The translations under genes and the position numbers were made by a program. DNA of 64,000 bases from Tuctoria greenei (lineage: Eukaryota > Streptophyta > Magnoliopsida > Poales > Poaceae), in assembly GCA_036927565.1 (NCBI GenBank), contig JAYESD010000001.1, positions 73,427,751-73,491,750 of the forward strand, given 5' to 3'. Each line of letters starts with the position of its first letter. Within the stretch, counting starts at the first letter, position 1. Under the pieces are notes generated by a model. That model did no database searches, was not told the DNA's origin, and was given only the letters and a program-made list of their open reading frames with translations. Shown in pieces: positions 35,471 to 48,718 of the stretch.

Positions 35471-36585
35471 GCTGATGTTAACTAAGCATATTAAAATGGT
35501 ATTAGAAAAAAAAACTACATACAAAGAACTTATAATTTACTCGTGTACTGCAAATGAAATTGGTAACCATTCATCACATTTTATTGCTATTTGAAGTTCG
35601 TCCCAAAAAAGCAAAAGTTTAGGTCCCCAAACTCTTAATCTGCACACGTAGTTCTTTTGACTTGCTAAGCAGTTCATTCACGGTCCAAAAACTGTGTGAT
35701 CAAACAATGAAATGTGAACAAAACAAAATGGAGATTATTCTGCACTCTAGATTAACAAAATCCTAGCTGTGGATACATAATATTGCCAGAAAACCATCAA
35801 TAAACAAGGCTCTGAACTGCTGAACATCATATTTCAGTGGTGATCAACAATACAATGCATAGTTTGGCATTCCGTGATTCACCTCAGATCATGCTGATCT
35901 AATATCTCAGAACTATTCTAGACACGCCAAGTTTCATCAGACACAGAGAAGTAATCTCTGGGTTGACAAAATCCATATTAATGACTCGTTTGTACAGTTC
36001 TGAGGCGAAAGATATTGCTATTCTTTGGTTTCCATCTTAGGTTATTAGTCATCAGTTACTCATTTTATTTGCAGGTTACTCCTGAATAATTACCAAAATG
36101 AAAAAAAAAATTGTAGTATCAAAAATCGCACTAGCTCTGCCTTGGGCGAGCATATACCAGTATGACATGTGTTCAACATAATCTGAATAAATCATTCACG
36201 GTCGCTTCATTGGAGGAAACACACTTTCACATGCATCAATTCCAACAGTTTAACAGGTTCACATGCATTCACTGACAAGCATTGCACAACCTCCTCCTAG
36301 ATGGAAAATCAACAAATATTTGTCTCTAAACTAAATTGCATAGTATGAGAATGTACTAGGTACCTTTACTCTGTAGATGTGGTGCACAGGGTATCGTGGC
36401 GAGGCGGAATCGCAGCGGGGCAGGTCTGGGCGGCAGCGCACTGGTGTGAGGCTGGGGCAGGCGCGGCGGTGGGGATGGGTGGCGGTGCTGGGCAGGGCTG
36501 CAGCGCGGCGGTGCGGGGCTGGTGGAGGTGCGGCGGTGCAAGGTAGGGCGACGGCGCGGAGGTGCGGGGCTAGGCGGGGCACGGA
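35471..36585. other. Flank of the large CACTA, GC-rich at its right end
   Basis: No gene seen. 36380-36585 is very G-rich with irregular GGCGGTGCGGGGCTGG units. The last 50 bases resemble the sequence just right of the CACTA (49672-49720), so the element probably inserted in this G-rich tract, itself likely part of another CACTA whose end is at 50407. Confidence 0.4.
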
Positions 36586-36599
36586 CACTGCTACAATAA

Positions 36600-37010
36600 G
36601 CTTCATCTCAGGCGTCTCCAAACGTATTATCACACACGGTTTCTAAAACCGTCTGAAACGAAGAGCCTATGATAATCTGCAATTTCACAAGTGGAAAAGT
36701 GAAACCGCCTATGATATTGGTATTATCACAGGCGGTTCTTTAATTACGACTATCCACCTGTGAAGATACATTATCACGAGTGGGTCATACAGTATATATA
36801 ACCGCCTATGATAATGGTGTTATGATAGGTGGATTTTTACTTATGACAAGCCACCTGTGGAGACAATTTATCATAGACGATTTGTACTATAATAGAAACT
36901 GCCTGTGATAATGGAGTTATCACAAGTTTTTCTTTACCTATTTCTAGCCGCCTGTGATAATATAATTTAACAGGCAGGTCTAGCCATAGGTAAAGAACCG
37001 CCTGTGATAA
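36600..37010. repeat. Left subterminal repeats of the large CACTA
   Basis: At least ten direct and inverted copies of ACCGCCTGTGATAA / TTATCACAGGCGGTT in 400 bases. The same motif fills 49340-49640. Confidence 0.88.
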
Positions 37011-37229
37011 AGTATACCCTATGCAGTACTACCTGCTGTTATTTCTAATTTCCAGGTCAATTCAATATAATCAAAGAAGTCAACAATATAATCACAGAAG
37101 TAAACAATATAATCACAAAAGTCATCTCACGAAAGTCAATTTCAATGAAACAATATACATATGTACAACTTACACATACAAGTCATCTCATAGTTTACAA
37201 GTTTCACTAAAAACTGTTTCTATTGTCAT

Positions 37230-40200
37230 AGTCGCAAAGTTCTGACACATCAGCTATTACACCATCCACATCAAAGAGCACCCCTATTTTGTGCAAATTT
37301 TTGTGATGGATGAATTGACACAGTTCACCGACAATCTTGTCAGCTCCTCCACAAGGCATGTTTCTAGAAACCAGCCATTCTTAGTTCTCATTCTTCGTGT
37401 GCTGCAATGAAACACATAACAAGGTTTAGAATGTGTTGGTTTGAAATATCTCAAAGTATAGATCAAATTGAGTATACATGAATTTATTTGGTATTTTTGA
37501 AGCATTTGTACTACGAGCAATTGAATTTTGAAGTTGGAATCAAAATCTGAAAATAATGTTTCGGGTAATATTAAATAGCAGAGAATATAAGTATTAAAAT
37601 ACTCTAGTTACAATGAAAATGAAACTCACAAGTAAGAAAATAAGATATCGACATTAAAGATAACCTACATCCTCACGTTTCACTTTATATTCGCTGGCGT
37701 GCAAAGATGCTCGCATACATAATACCCGCATAAGACACTCCCAACAGGCTGCTTGGGACAAGGATAATATGTTTTAATGTGTAATGCATCCGTATTAGGA
37801 GGTCTCTGACCGCCAAGCTGTTCTGTGTAAAACCGCCAAGCGTTGTAATACAAGAAATATCATATAAAACTTGTCAACACATTCTAAATGTGTGTAAATT
37901 GAAAGTATCGAATAAATGTACAGTTTCAAAATGGAAAGGAAATCATTGTAACAATCTGGTCGGTAATCGGCTGAGTCCAAGACTGTTGCCAAACCCTGCG
38001 TTGGCTTGATGAAGATCATTATGTAGTGTTTATTGCACATGTACAAACACACATGTTAAGTTAACAATTAGCAATAATTGCTATTTCAATGTCATGTGTC
38101 GAACTTACTCAAAGTGGTACGGAGCCTTTACGAGGTCCTTGCCATCTCTGACAAAGTTAAACATGGCGTGTCCTATGTAAGTTGCAACTTCTGTCTTTTA
38201 TCCTTCTTTTGTTTTGCGACAGATTTAACAAATTCTTTTTTTTCATGTCTTGTACTATTCTGAGTCTCGATCCACCTTAACGTCGAATATCGTCTTTGCA
38301 ATCCGTGTAGGGTCAAGGATACTTGTCTTGCGTTTCATCTTTTTATTATCCATGTATTGCATCCTACTGAAGAAGTCTAGAATTGTTATAATCTCATGAA
38401 ATGTGTATGCGTATAGTAAGAAAGCAAATACAAAATATTAGAGACACAAGGACCAAATGAGTAGCAGGTTAATTTCGAGCGTGCCTCGAAGGAAAAGGTT
38501 ATATAGATCATCAAAGAGGATGGGTCATTTATCTGCTCCAGTGCTCCAGAACGCATCTTTTGGCACATGCAATGTGACGTAAGAAAGTTCATATCTTGTG
38601 GTGGCACTGATGTACCACTCGTGCATTCTTTTGAGCCGGACAAGTTGTTTGCTAAGTTGTACCGATGTCATGAACTGCTTTCCATTCTTATATTCAGGAG
38701 GAACATCCTGAAGCTTATATATTGGAACTCCTGGTTTAACTAAAGCCGTCCGCCAATTATACATGACACCGTCTCCTTCCCACTCCTCAATATTTCTAAT
38801 GTTGGCTCAAGAGAAGAACGAGATGCACTCAATTTTCTAATATTTTCCTTAATATTTTCCAAATACTATGACAAATCTGATGAAGGTTTCTTATTTCGTA
38901 AAAGCTAACTTTGATAGGCACTGGTGACCGAGGAGTAGTCATCAGAAGTTGGACATTGGCTTGTTGTTGAACCTGTTGTTCAACTGATTGCTCTTTACTA
39001 CCAGCAGCTTGATGTAGTACTACTTCAAGCTGTTGCTCAACTGGTTGCTCTTTACAAACAACAGCTTGGTCTAGTACTGCTTGAAGCTGTTGTTCAACTT
39101 GTTGCTCTTAGTTATCTTTACTAGCAAGGTTACTATTATCAATGCTGAGACATAGCAGGAGTGAATCTTCCTAGACTTTCGCCTTAGAAGATGGGGTTGC
39201 AGTATTTTGAGATGCGACAGGGCTAGAAATCGGCTCATCGTACAACACGATATCACGTCGGTGCCAAAGGATTAAATGATTGACCGCATGACGCGGAGTC
39301 ATGATCCCCTCGTGTGTGATGTGGTCTATTTCATAATCTTCATAATCATTATCGATGATCTGAAGAACTTGCAGCACAACATAATACAATGGAAGTGAAT
39401 TGCCATTGAAGTCACGATCAGGCTTTGCCATAGTAGTGGCAACCTGTTTGGTTTTGTTCCCTGCTCTACCAATCAGGACAAGAAGACGACAAGATCTATC
39501 CTTAACAATATAATTGACAGTGAAGTTATGTGTTGACCCTGAGCCTGGCACAGAACCTACGCTGCTAGGCTAGGCAGTTGGAGATACCAAATTCTCCTTT
39601 GGCACGGGAACCATCGCTGTACTCGGTGCCACTAATTGTCCCGATTGTCTAAGTTGTTCCATTATTTCTGGCACATTTCCCTTGACCTTTTGAGCAATCA
39701 TTTCATCAAGTGTTCTTGAACTTCTCATGTCCTCTATATGTCTATTTATATTTCGGGAAACCATCTAACCAGGACATCTGAGAAGAGATTGCTCAATCCA
39801 GTCCACTATGTTCAGGGTTTCCTAGGATAGCAGTAAGTTGGTCATTCTCCCTATTCGGCTTGAAGAGGCCCTTCTATTGCTTTTCAATTACTTCTTTCAT
39901 TTTTCGCTCCACTTCGTTCATAGAGTTGGACTTTTAATGTTTGCCCTCGCTGGTCAAACCTGACAGAGCAAAGACCCACCGCTGAGTTCTCTCGTCGCAG
40001 CCTTCTAGTAGTTGATGATTGCCCTTACTGGTAAGTTCCAATAATATCTTATTCCATTTTTGGACTTTGGGGGCATATCCGCCAGACCCCAAGCGATGAT
40101 GGTATGTGTTCCTTTTGGCAAGCTTTGACCTAGTTGCACTTGGGGATTTAGCATCATGTGTGGTCTTTTGACGAACAAATTCTTGCCACTGAGCTTGTGT

Positions 40201-40912
40201 GATTTTTCCCATCCTCCTCAGGCTAGGGACCATATCGGCCTTAACATAAGCATTCATTTCACTCTTCCAACCACGAAACTTCTTGTCGCAAGAGACCAAT
40301 GTTGCTTTCTTTACAGCTTTTTCTATGACTTTCGGGAACTTGAATTATTTCTTTATCCTCTCCCACAACTCATTCTTGTTCTCCTTAGGTAATTTTCTCC
40401 AATTCTCAGTTGTGATTGACACGAGCTCTCTATCAAGAAAACCACATGCACTTCGGCACTTTGTAACTGAATATAGTGGTTCTTTGGGAAGCCCACCTGG
40501 ACCGACCCTTATTATGTACATGATGCGATTTAGTGGACCCTTATTGGGACCTCGTTGCCCTCGTTTTCACTTGAGTGAACCTGAGGATTCATCCATTGGA
40601 GAACCTTCTACGGTTTTAGGAGTCGAAGTCACCTCGTTGTCTTTGCGACTAATCTAGGTAGAAAATAATTATGAGACTTCGTGTACTTGATAACCAACAC
40701 TAACTTGAACTGCTGAAGTTAAGATCATGATCCATATATACCTCGTTGGTAGGATCATATTCTAGGTCGAGATCCTCTGAAGTCTTTTTAAATTTTTTAT
40801 TCGGAAAAGGATTTGATGGACTGTGAAAGGAACCTAAACTGGTGGAGTCACCAAACTCCATATTGCCTTCTTTATTGTTACTACCACCAACAGTCTTCTT
40901 AGGGCTTTCCAT
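37230..40912 (-). pseudogene. CACTA Transposase_24 / Ulp1-type protease gene, broken
   Basis: Starts at Met 40912 (MESPKKTVGGSNNKEG). Next comes the Transposase_24 region: RGQRGPNKGP, ITTENWRKLPKENKNELWER, FRGWKSEMNAYVK, ITQAQWQEFVRQKT, YHHRLGSGGYAPKVQKWN and DERTQRWVFALSG (to about 39934). 39171-39764 holds a linker domain with VLQVLQIIDNDYEDYEID. 38525-38764 holds LKRMHEWYISATTRYELSYV. The C-terminus is a C48 (Ulp1/SUMO-protease-like) domain: the His in KHYIMIFIKP, the Asp in TVLDSADYRPD (about 37930-38050), and the Cys in KQPVGSVLCGYYVCEHL (about 37690-37770), so all catalytic residues are visible. In-frame stops at about 40570 and 40350 and many frame breaks make it a pseudogene. Proteins with this fusion are common in grass CACTA elements. 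Confidence 0.82.
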
Positions 40913-43843
40913 GCTAGAACTAATAAGACAAAAAAATATGTCTCACTTCAATCAAAGCTACAAGAATAAATGCTCTCAAAATCCTGAATTTCTCTAAAAG
41001 GTTGGGGTTATAACCAAGCAAGCCATGATTTTTATGAAGGGAAGCTGGAAATCAAAAGGTTGAAATATATACAGACCAATATGCCTCCTAAACTGTATTT
41101 ATAAATGGTTTACAAAGATATTAACACTGAGAATGGAGAAAGTGGCAGATAAAATAATTCATAAGGTTCAATTTGCATTCTAGGGTTACATGAATGGCAT
41201 ATTCACAAGGTTCAATCTGCAGATACCCAATATAAATATAATGAATGGCATATTAACTCTACATAAAGTGTTGCATGAAATAAATATATGGAAGCATTCT
41301 AGGGTTTGATAAGGCATTTTAGGGTTTAAGGCGTCTGACAAAGTTCCATTCTAGGGTTTGAGGCGACTGAACAAAGCATTAGCTAGGCATGCATATTGCT
41401 TGTATCAAAGACCGACACGAATAATTATATCAACAATTAAACAATAACAATGCACAATTTGCATTGATTAAATCCATGATTAAACAATAACAATTACAAT
41501 CCACAATTTATGCTCAATGTTATGTACAACAATTCACAATGCACTATTCAATCAACAATTAAACAACATTGCATAGCATAATCGGGTCGCCGATGAGAGG
41601 GAAATGTTGGTGGGGGAGGAGAACGACCGTCGACATGTTGGTGGCCGCCACGACCGCCGGTGGGGAGGGAGGGGGCGCTGAGGAGGCCGAGTGGTAGGGG
41701 GGAGGGTGTGCTCGATTAGAGGCCTGCGTGGAAAAGAGCTTGGTCGGTGTCCATGGAGGGGGCTCGGGTAAGGCCGGGTATGAGGGGGGTGGCTCGAGGG
41801 AGGTCGGTTGGAGGCCGTTGTGGAGTAGCTTGAGCGGGAGATGATCTTACTTGGCGTGGAGGAGGGAGAGTGAGCAACAGCGAGTGCGGGCGCATCATCG
41901 GCCGAGGGCAAAGCTCGACATACCTGGATGGAAGGGAAGGATGCGGCGAGGGCGAAGCACAGTGGCGAGATCGAAGCTCGGCGATGATGACGAAGCTCGG
42001 AGTCGAGGGTGGCGAAGCTCGGCGGCGAGGGCGGTGAAGACTTTGCAGTAAACAAAATTTTGGTAGCCTCACATCGTCTAAGTGATTTCGTCGGGATTAG
42101 GTTTTTCGCAGGCGGAGATTAAGGAACAACCACCTTAGAATAGGACTTCTCTCAAACAGTTATTAATTACATCCCGCTTGTGAAGATGTACTATTATCTC
42201 AGGCGGTTGGTAAGTAATACCTGCCTGAGATTAAGACTTTTCTCAGAACCAACCGCGTGAAAATGTATTTAAGTAGGCTTAATTTACATTCTTGATTACA
42301 ATGAGGGGCCTTTTATAAGACCAAATTCCACTTTCATGTAATATTCTTTAGTATAAAAGTTTACCATTAAATTTCACTTGGTAAAACTTTTGAAATTGGT
42401 CAAAACATAAAAAACAGATAACAGTGGTTGTTTGTCATTTTTATATATTGATGAAGATAATGATTTTTTCAGTTAGTTTTTAATGGAACTTTGTAGTCAT
42501 CATACCAACCTCTATGAATTTTTTTGGATTTTTTAGTTTTTTTAATCAATGTGTGTTCAAAATTTGATGAATGCCTCATATGTGTATGTGCATTTGTTAG
42601 AATGATGGATAATTTGAATTTTGACATGTTGCAATGCTTTAAAAATTAACAAAATTCATACATGTATTAATAAGTCAAATATGTTCATTCAAACAAATAT
42701 AAGTGAAGGATCCCTTTTTTTAGGAGATACAGAAATATTTATCAAAACATTACAATGTTAGCTATACAATTTTTAAAATATTTGGTCTAGGTGGTAGATA
42801 TTAATTTTTCAAAAATATAGAAGAAAGAATCATCGAATTTGTACTCAATTTGCAGAATCTATACATATTTGAGTATTTATATTGGAATCTAAATAAAAAA
42901 GAAGCAAGGGAAAAGGAAACTGAAGAACTGGCTCGGGCCATTATCGCAGGCGGTTGTTTAGGAACAACCACCTGTGCAGCAGCTAAAAACCGCTTGAAAA
43001 AAAGTTATTGAGTCAAGGCTTTATTAATATTCTTGTTTAAAACGAGGGGCCTTTTAAAAGCCCAAATTCCACTTTCTTGTAATATACTTTAGTATTAAAG
43101 GTTTCCATTAAATTTTACTTCAGAAAGCCTTTGAAATTGGTCAGAACATAAAAATAAATGACACTGACTATTTGTCATTTTTCTATCTTGATGAATATAA
43201 TGATTTTTTCATTTAATTTTTCAATGGAAGATTTTAGTCATCATACCAACCTCTATGATTTTTTTCTGATTTTTTAAAATTATTTGAATCAATGAGTGTT
43301 AAAAATTTGATGAATGACTCATATGTATATGAGCATTTGATTAGAATGATGGATAATTTGAATTTTGACATGTTGGAATGCTATTAAAAATTAACAAAAT
43401 TCATACATGTATAAATAAAACAATATGTTCATACGAACCAATTTCAGGGATGTATCCCTTTTTTTAGGAGATACAGAAATGTGAATAATATGTGAGTATA
43501 AATTAATTTGATATTTACCAAAACATTACAATGTTAGCTATACAATTTTAAAATATTTAGTCCAGGTGGTAGATATTAATTTTTGAAAAATATAGAAAAA
43601 AGAATCATCGAATTTGAACTCAATTTGCAGAATCTATACATGTTTGAGTATTTATATTGCAATCTAAATAAAGAAAGCAAGGGAAAAGAAAATTGAAGAA
43701 CAGGCTCATGCCATTATCGCAGAAGGTTGTTTAGGAACAACCGCATGTGCAGTAGTTAAAAACTGTCTAAAAAAACCGTCTGAACTTAATTAATTTTTAT
43801 CACAGACGGTTTTTTCAATAAAACCCGCCTGTGAAAACTGGCA
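40913..43843. other. Intergenic region between the two divergent CACTA genes
   Basis: Contains a GC-rich stretch (41575-42060), a likely leader or promoter region of the minus-strand gene, whose Pro/Ser-rich open frames are compositional artefacts; several extra subterminal-type motifs (42110-42260, 42950-43010, 43730-43840); and a tandem duplication with a 741-base offset (42268-43770). Confidence 0.55.
42268..43770. repeat. Tandem duplication, two units of about 740-770 bp
   Basis: GAGGGGCCTTTTATAAG at 42303 recurs as GAGGGGCCTTTTAAAAG at 43044, and similarity continues to GAAGAAC(T/A)GGCTC ... CCATTATCGCAG near 42935 and 43705. The second unit has about 30 extra bases (near 43480). Identity is around 85-90% by eye. 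Confidence 0.85.
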
Positions 43844-43854
43844 TCTATATAAAG
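43844..43854 (+). promoter_or_regulatory. TATA box of the TNP2 gene
   Basis: TCTATATAAAG lies just inside a subterminal-type motif and about 600 bases before the TNP2 ATG at 44454, leaving room for a leader with an intron. Confidence 0.55.
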
Positions 43855-44453
43855 GGCCCCTCGTGCAACACAGATAACCTAACAAGGGAGATTTTCCATC
43901 GACGGCGCTAGGTTGCCAAAATTTTCCACCGTGCATGGGCCGGACCTATATTCATCAGTTGATCAAGCTTCGAACAGAGAAAAGGTTAGAAGAGACTTCT
44001 TCCTCATTGTCATTTTTTCAATTTGTAGTCCTGTTTTTAGTTTCTTTGCATGCCTCCACCGCCCCTCCTCTCCACTTGAGATTCGTAGTAGATTTGAAGG
44101 ATTAAAGGTTGAAAGATGTAGTTGAGTCTCCTTTTAAGCTCAACCATGAATTTTGCAGAAAAAGAAGTAGATTTGAAGTATTAAAGGTTGAAGATGAATA
44201 CAAGCACATCACGTGTTCGACGAAATGTTTCAATGAATAAGCCTAACTTGAAAAATCCATTATGACCACTACGAAGCTAAGAAAATTATGAAATAAAAAT
44301 TCTTGGAACCCTTATAAACAGACCTATATGAAACCAGTATTCCCCCGTATGATACAGATTGGTTATGTCTCTGTAGGTTCATTTTAAAGAAGACCTTTAA
44401 GGAATATTTGTGGCCAAATTTTGTAAATCTAACAAGAATTTTGTTATTGAAGC

Positions 44454-47400
44454 ATGGACCGTCGAGCATGGATGTATAACATGACAAGACCCGATCCTAT
44501 GTACATACATAAAGTTTCAAATTTTATTGAAGCATCCACGAGACATGCAAAGTTGCAAAAGATAGATGACATATTATGTCCATGTATCGACTGCGAAAAT
44601 AAGATTGCTTGGATAGATACTATAGTAATCCAATCTAATTTGGTGAAAAGAGGTTTCAAAAAAACTACACAATATAAACAGAGCATGGTGAGTTTGATAC
44701 ACATAAAGTGGATAAAGATGATGAGAGAGGTTCAGATGATGATAATATTCATATTGATGATGGTAGTGACAATCAAGATCGTGATGATGATGATGAGTTC
44801 GATTGTGAGGAGATGTTGCGTCACATTGAACGATATGTATTGACTTCTATGGGATCAAGTAAATGTTCAAGTAAAATGGAGACATTGCAGAATGCGGCGA
44901 CAGAGCTTTTATATGATGAATCAAATGGTTATGATAAAGAGTTTACTACATTATGTGCAGTCCTAGAACTACAAAATTTGAAAGCCACACACGGATGGTC
45001 CGATTGTAGTTTCTATGATCTTTTGAATCTTTTGGTAGAAATTCTTCTTAATCCAAATAAACTTCCCAGAAGCACTTATATAGCAAAGAAACTTCCTTGC
45101 CCGATGGCACTAGGTGTGACAAAAATACACGCTTGTGTGAACCTTTGTATTCTGTATCGCAAAGAGCATGAGCTTGCAACTAGATGCCCTATGTTTGGTG
45201 TTAGTAGATACAAGAAGGACTACAATCACCAGTTTATTACCAACATGAAAAAGTCTCAGAAGAATAAGAACTTTATTATTGGCCCTGAAGGTGATGATGA
45301 CCATACTTTTGATGATGCAGACACAAAGCATAATAGAAAAATTTCTGCCTTGGTGATGTGGTACCTTTTAGTAATTGATCGCTTGAAGCATTTGTTCTCA
45401 AACCCTAGGGAGGTTAAGCTTACGCGTTGGCATTTCGAGCCGCGCAAGAAGAATGAAAAACATATTTGACAACCTGGTGATGAAACGCAGTGGAAAAATT
45501 TTGATATCCAGTATCCAGAATTTGCAAAGGAAATCAGAAATGTCAGGTTTGCCTTGGGTACACACAAAATGAATCCGTTTGGTAAAAAGGAAATATAATT
45601 TGTTATCTATTCTTATCCAAGGTCCGAAACAACACGTCATCGAAATTGATGTGTTCTTGGAACCTTTAATGGAAGACATGGCAAAAATGGGGATTGAAGG
45701 GGTATGCACATGGGATGAGTACAATCGGTAGTATTTCACGCTAAGATCAATGATATTTGTTACCGTGCATGATTATCCCATACTGTTTACATTATTGGGA
45801 CAAATGAAAGGGAAGAAAAGTTGTGTAACGTGCGTGGATAGAACTAAATTTGTATACCTCACTTCATCCGGAAAGATGGTGTACATGAGACACCAGCGCT
45901 TCTTGACAGATACACACAAGTATAGGAAGATGAAAGAACAATTTGATAACAAAATAAAAAAAGATACAACCTTATAGTGGAAAACTCGTGTTCTAAATGA
46001 TCAAGAACATTCATATTGCTTTCGGTAATGGCTAAAAATATAAAGGAACAAATAGAAAGAAAAGTACATGTGGAGGTAATACAACTGACATGGCATTCAA
46101 GAAACAATCAATTTTTTCGTGTATATTCCGTATTGGAAGGTGGAATTTTGCCGTACTATTGATTTGATGCATGTTACAATGAATGTATTTGACAACATCA
46201 TTGGGATCTTGCTGGACATGCCGAGGAAAACAAAGGACGGATTAAATTTGTATGTACCTAGTAAATCTTGATATGAGACTAGAGCTTCACCCAGTCGAAA
46301 GGGCAAACGGGAAGCATTGCCTTCCCCTAGCCAGCTACAACTTGACACTAGAAGTGAAAAAAGCAATTTGCAAATGCTTGCGTAGGATTAAAGTGCCCAC
46401 GAGTCTCTCATCCAATATCCGGAAACTAGTCTCGATGAAAGACTCGTCTTTATTCGGCTATAATCCTGATGACTGTCACATGATGATTACAGTGTTCCTT
46501 GCCATTGCAATAAGAGTCATCAAACCTGAGCATATAAAAGTTTTCATCACAAGTTTGTGATACTTATTCAATGTAGTATCGTAAAAGGTTATATCATGTG
46601 AAGATTTAGACTATTTGAAAACGTACATCATCAAGACTATGTGCAAGCTTGAGATGTGTTTCCCACTATCATTTTTTTATGTGCAAGTACACCTAATCAT
46701 ACATCTTGTTGACCAGATAAAAGCATTGGGGCCACTATATTTACATCATATGTTTCAGTTTGAGGGATATTTAGGAGTATTAAAAGGTTATGTGCGGAAC
46801 CGTGCTCACCTAGAGGGCTCAATTATGGAAGGATACACCACTGAAGAAGTGATTGAGGGTTGCGCTGATTACATCAAAGATGGAAAACTGATAGGTGTCC
46901 TATACCAATACATGAGGGTAGACTACATGGGAGTGGCAAAGTGGGTAAGAAAACTTTTATCGTTAAATATTACAAGAATGTACACCATGCACATTTTGGT
47001 TTACTACAACAGCTCGCAATAGTTGTATTGTCCATAGAGGAACACCAAATTGAGCTTCACAAAAAAAACCAAGGCCATACAGAGGACTGGATCATGAAAG
47101 AGTACAGAAGATGTTTCACTGAATGGTTAATGGACAAAAATATACCATACGGAAACTTTATTGAAGAGGCAGCAATGAAGAAGTTAGCTTCTGGCCCATC
47201 TACTTTGGTGTCATCATGGCAAGCATATGACATCAACAGTTACACATTTTACACTAAAAAACAAAACGGTAAGAGTGCTGCACAAAATAGTGGTGTTCGT
47301 ATGGAGGCTTATGATCCACAAGGGTAAAAGATCACATACTTCGGGTTCATAGAGGAAATATGGGAACTCAATTATGGTGAAAGAATGGTAATGCCCATAT

Positions 47401-48133
47401 TTAAGTGCCAATGGGTCAAACATCCTGGTGGTGTGAAAGTGGACAACTACGGGCTGACACTGGTAGACTTGAACAAAGTGGGTTATAAAGATGACCCGTG
47501 GCTTCTCGCTGATCGTCTTGTACAAGTTTTTTATGTTCATGATCCAGAAACTGAGAAGATGCACACAGTTTTTTGTGGAAAGCAAAATATTATTGGGATT
47601 GAGAATGTGAGAGATAATGAAGAGGAATATAATCAGTATGAAGAGATGTTCCTTTTCACCAAACCAGAAAACATCAAGCGCGTAGAGAGAAGCATTAAAA
47701 AGGATTTGAAGCCCTGTATGCGAGAAGATGTCAATGCTGGAAAATATGTATGATATATATTGTATATATTTGTATGCTTTGAAATCAACTTAGAACAATG
47801 CTCCATTTCTGCTTTAGATAGCATGTTTCAAACATTATTAAAATCATCTTCTATAGAGAAGACAAATTTGGACAAGTGATCCTTTTCGGCTTGTTGACTA
47901 TCATATTTATCACCTTCACCTATTCCACAAGTTATCAAATTGTATGTGTATATAAATTTCTTCTGACCTATGATGATCAGGCTTGCCTTCCAACAGTTTG
48001 GTTCCAAACAACATCTAGAAGCACAACTCTTGAAGCTCCTGTCAAGCTAATCCCATCACAACAAGCTCTTGTAGATGCAAGTAACACTGGAGACTCATCA
48101 TTTGGATTGTTAAAAGCTTCAATTGAAGCCTGA
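44454..48133 (+). pseudogene. CACTA TNP2 transposase, broken
   Basis: Starts MDRRAWMYNMTRPDPMYIHK, the transposase-associated domain (PF13963) with CPCIDCENK and LVKRGFKK. After an acidic region, the TNP2 block LQNLKATHGWSDCSFYDLLN, LPCPMALGVTKIHACVN and CPMFGVSRY follows (to about 45240). Transposase_21 (PF02992) continues at 45610-46550: VFLEPLMEDMAKMGIEGV, FVTVHDYPILFTLLGQMKGK, GILLDMPRKTKDGLNLYVPS and LVSMKDSSLFGYNPDDCHMM. DUF4218 (46615-46920) has LEMCFPLSFF and HMFQFEGYLGVLKGYVRNRA. DUF4216 (47240-47753) has FGFIEEIWELNYGERMVMPI and DDPWLLADRLVQVFYVHDP. A last exon-like block (about 47980-48133) ends FGLLKASIEA. Stops near 45470, 45596, 45730 and 47326 and several frameshifts disable it. 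TNP2 is the catalytic transposase. Confidence 0.92.
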
Positions 48134-48153
48134 TGATACTTCCCATCCAATTG

Positions 48154-48283
48154 AGGTCTTGTTTGGATAGGAGTGGATCCACTTCAATATAAGTGGATTG
48201 AGGTGGATTGATAAGAAAATTAGTTCATTTTCCACTCCAATCCACTTCAATTCCATTAGATTGAGTACACCCAAACAAGCCCT
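48154..48283. mobile_element. MITE, 130 bp
   Basis: The left end GGTCTTGTTTGGATAGG and the inverted right end GGGCTTGTTTGGGTGTAC form terminal inverted repeats, and TGA flanks both ends (3-bp duplication). The GGGCTTGTTTGG terminus is common among grass MITEs of the PIF/Harbinger or hAT type. It sits between TNP2 and the captured helicase fragment. Confidence 0.7.
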
Positions 48284-48321
48284 GAAGTATTTCTTTCTCT
48301 TCTCTCCATTTTAAGAACATA

Positions 48322-48718
48322 CGAAGATGCTAATTTATCAGTTCTAATGGCTCAATAAATTGACTAATAAACAGTACCATCTCTCTTAGTGCCTCACACA
48401 AGCAACAAAGCGAACAATTTCAATCACAAATCTTGTTTTTACCCTTTTTAGAGGAATTTGACCTTAATCTTTCAAGCATAGATTTATCAACAAGTGAAGC
48501 TTCCTCATCAGACATGTTAATGGCACTTACAAGCAAAGGGTGTGTTGAAGCTAACAAAATCTCAACGAGACTAAAGACAAAGAGATGCTGCATATGAGTG
48601 GCAATGTCCAGGTTAGACAGCATGAAATTATGATGGAAGCCTTCAACAACATGAAACGTGATGCCAAGGTTATGCTTGCATCAACCAAGGCATGTTGTGA
48701 GGGCATAACACTTGTTGG
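48322..48718 (-). pseudogene. CLASSY/DRD1-like SNF2 helicase fragment, inverted copy
   Basis: Reading the minus strand gives SNLDIATHMQHLFVFSLVEI, LASTHPLLVSAINMSDEEAS and, after a frameshift, VKTRFVIEIVRF then CEALREMVLFISQFIEPL. The same protein stretch is encoded on the plus strand at 48740-49133, so the two form an inverted repeat. It is broken by frameshifts and stops, and keeps Glu-Pro-Leu after FISQFI, which the other copy has lost. See the entry at 48740 for the family assignment. Confidence 0.65.

Noticed and set aside
41552..42072. 167-residue Pro/Ser-rich minus-strand frame
   Set aside because: Composition effect of a GC-rich leader; no domain and another frame is also open.
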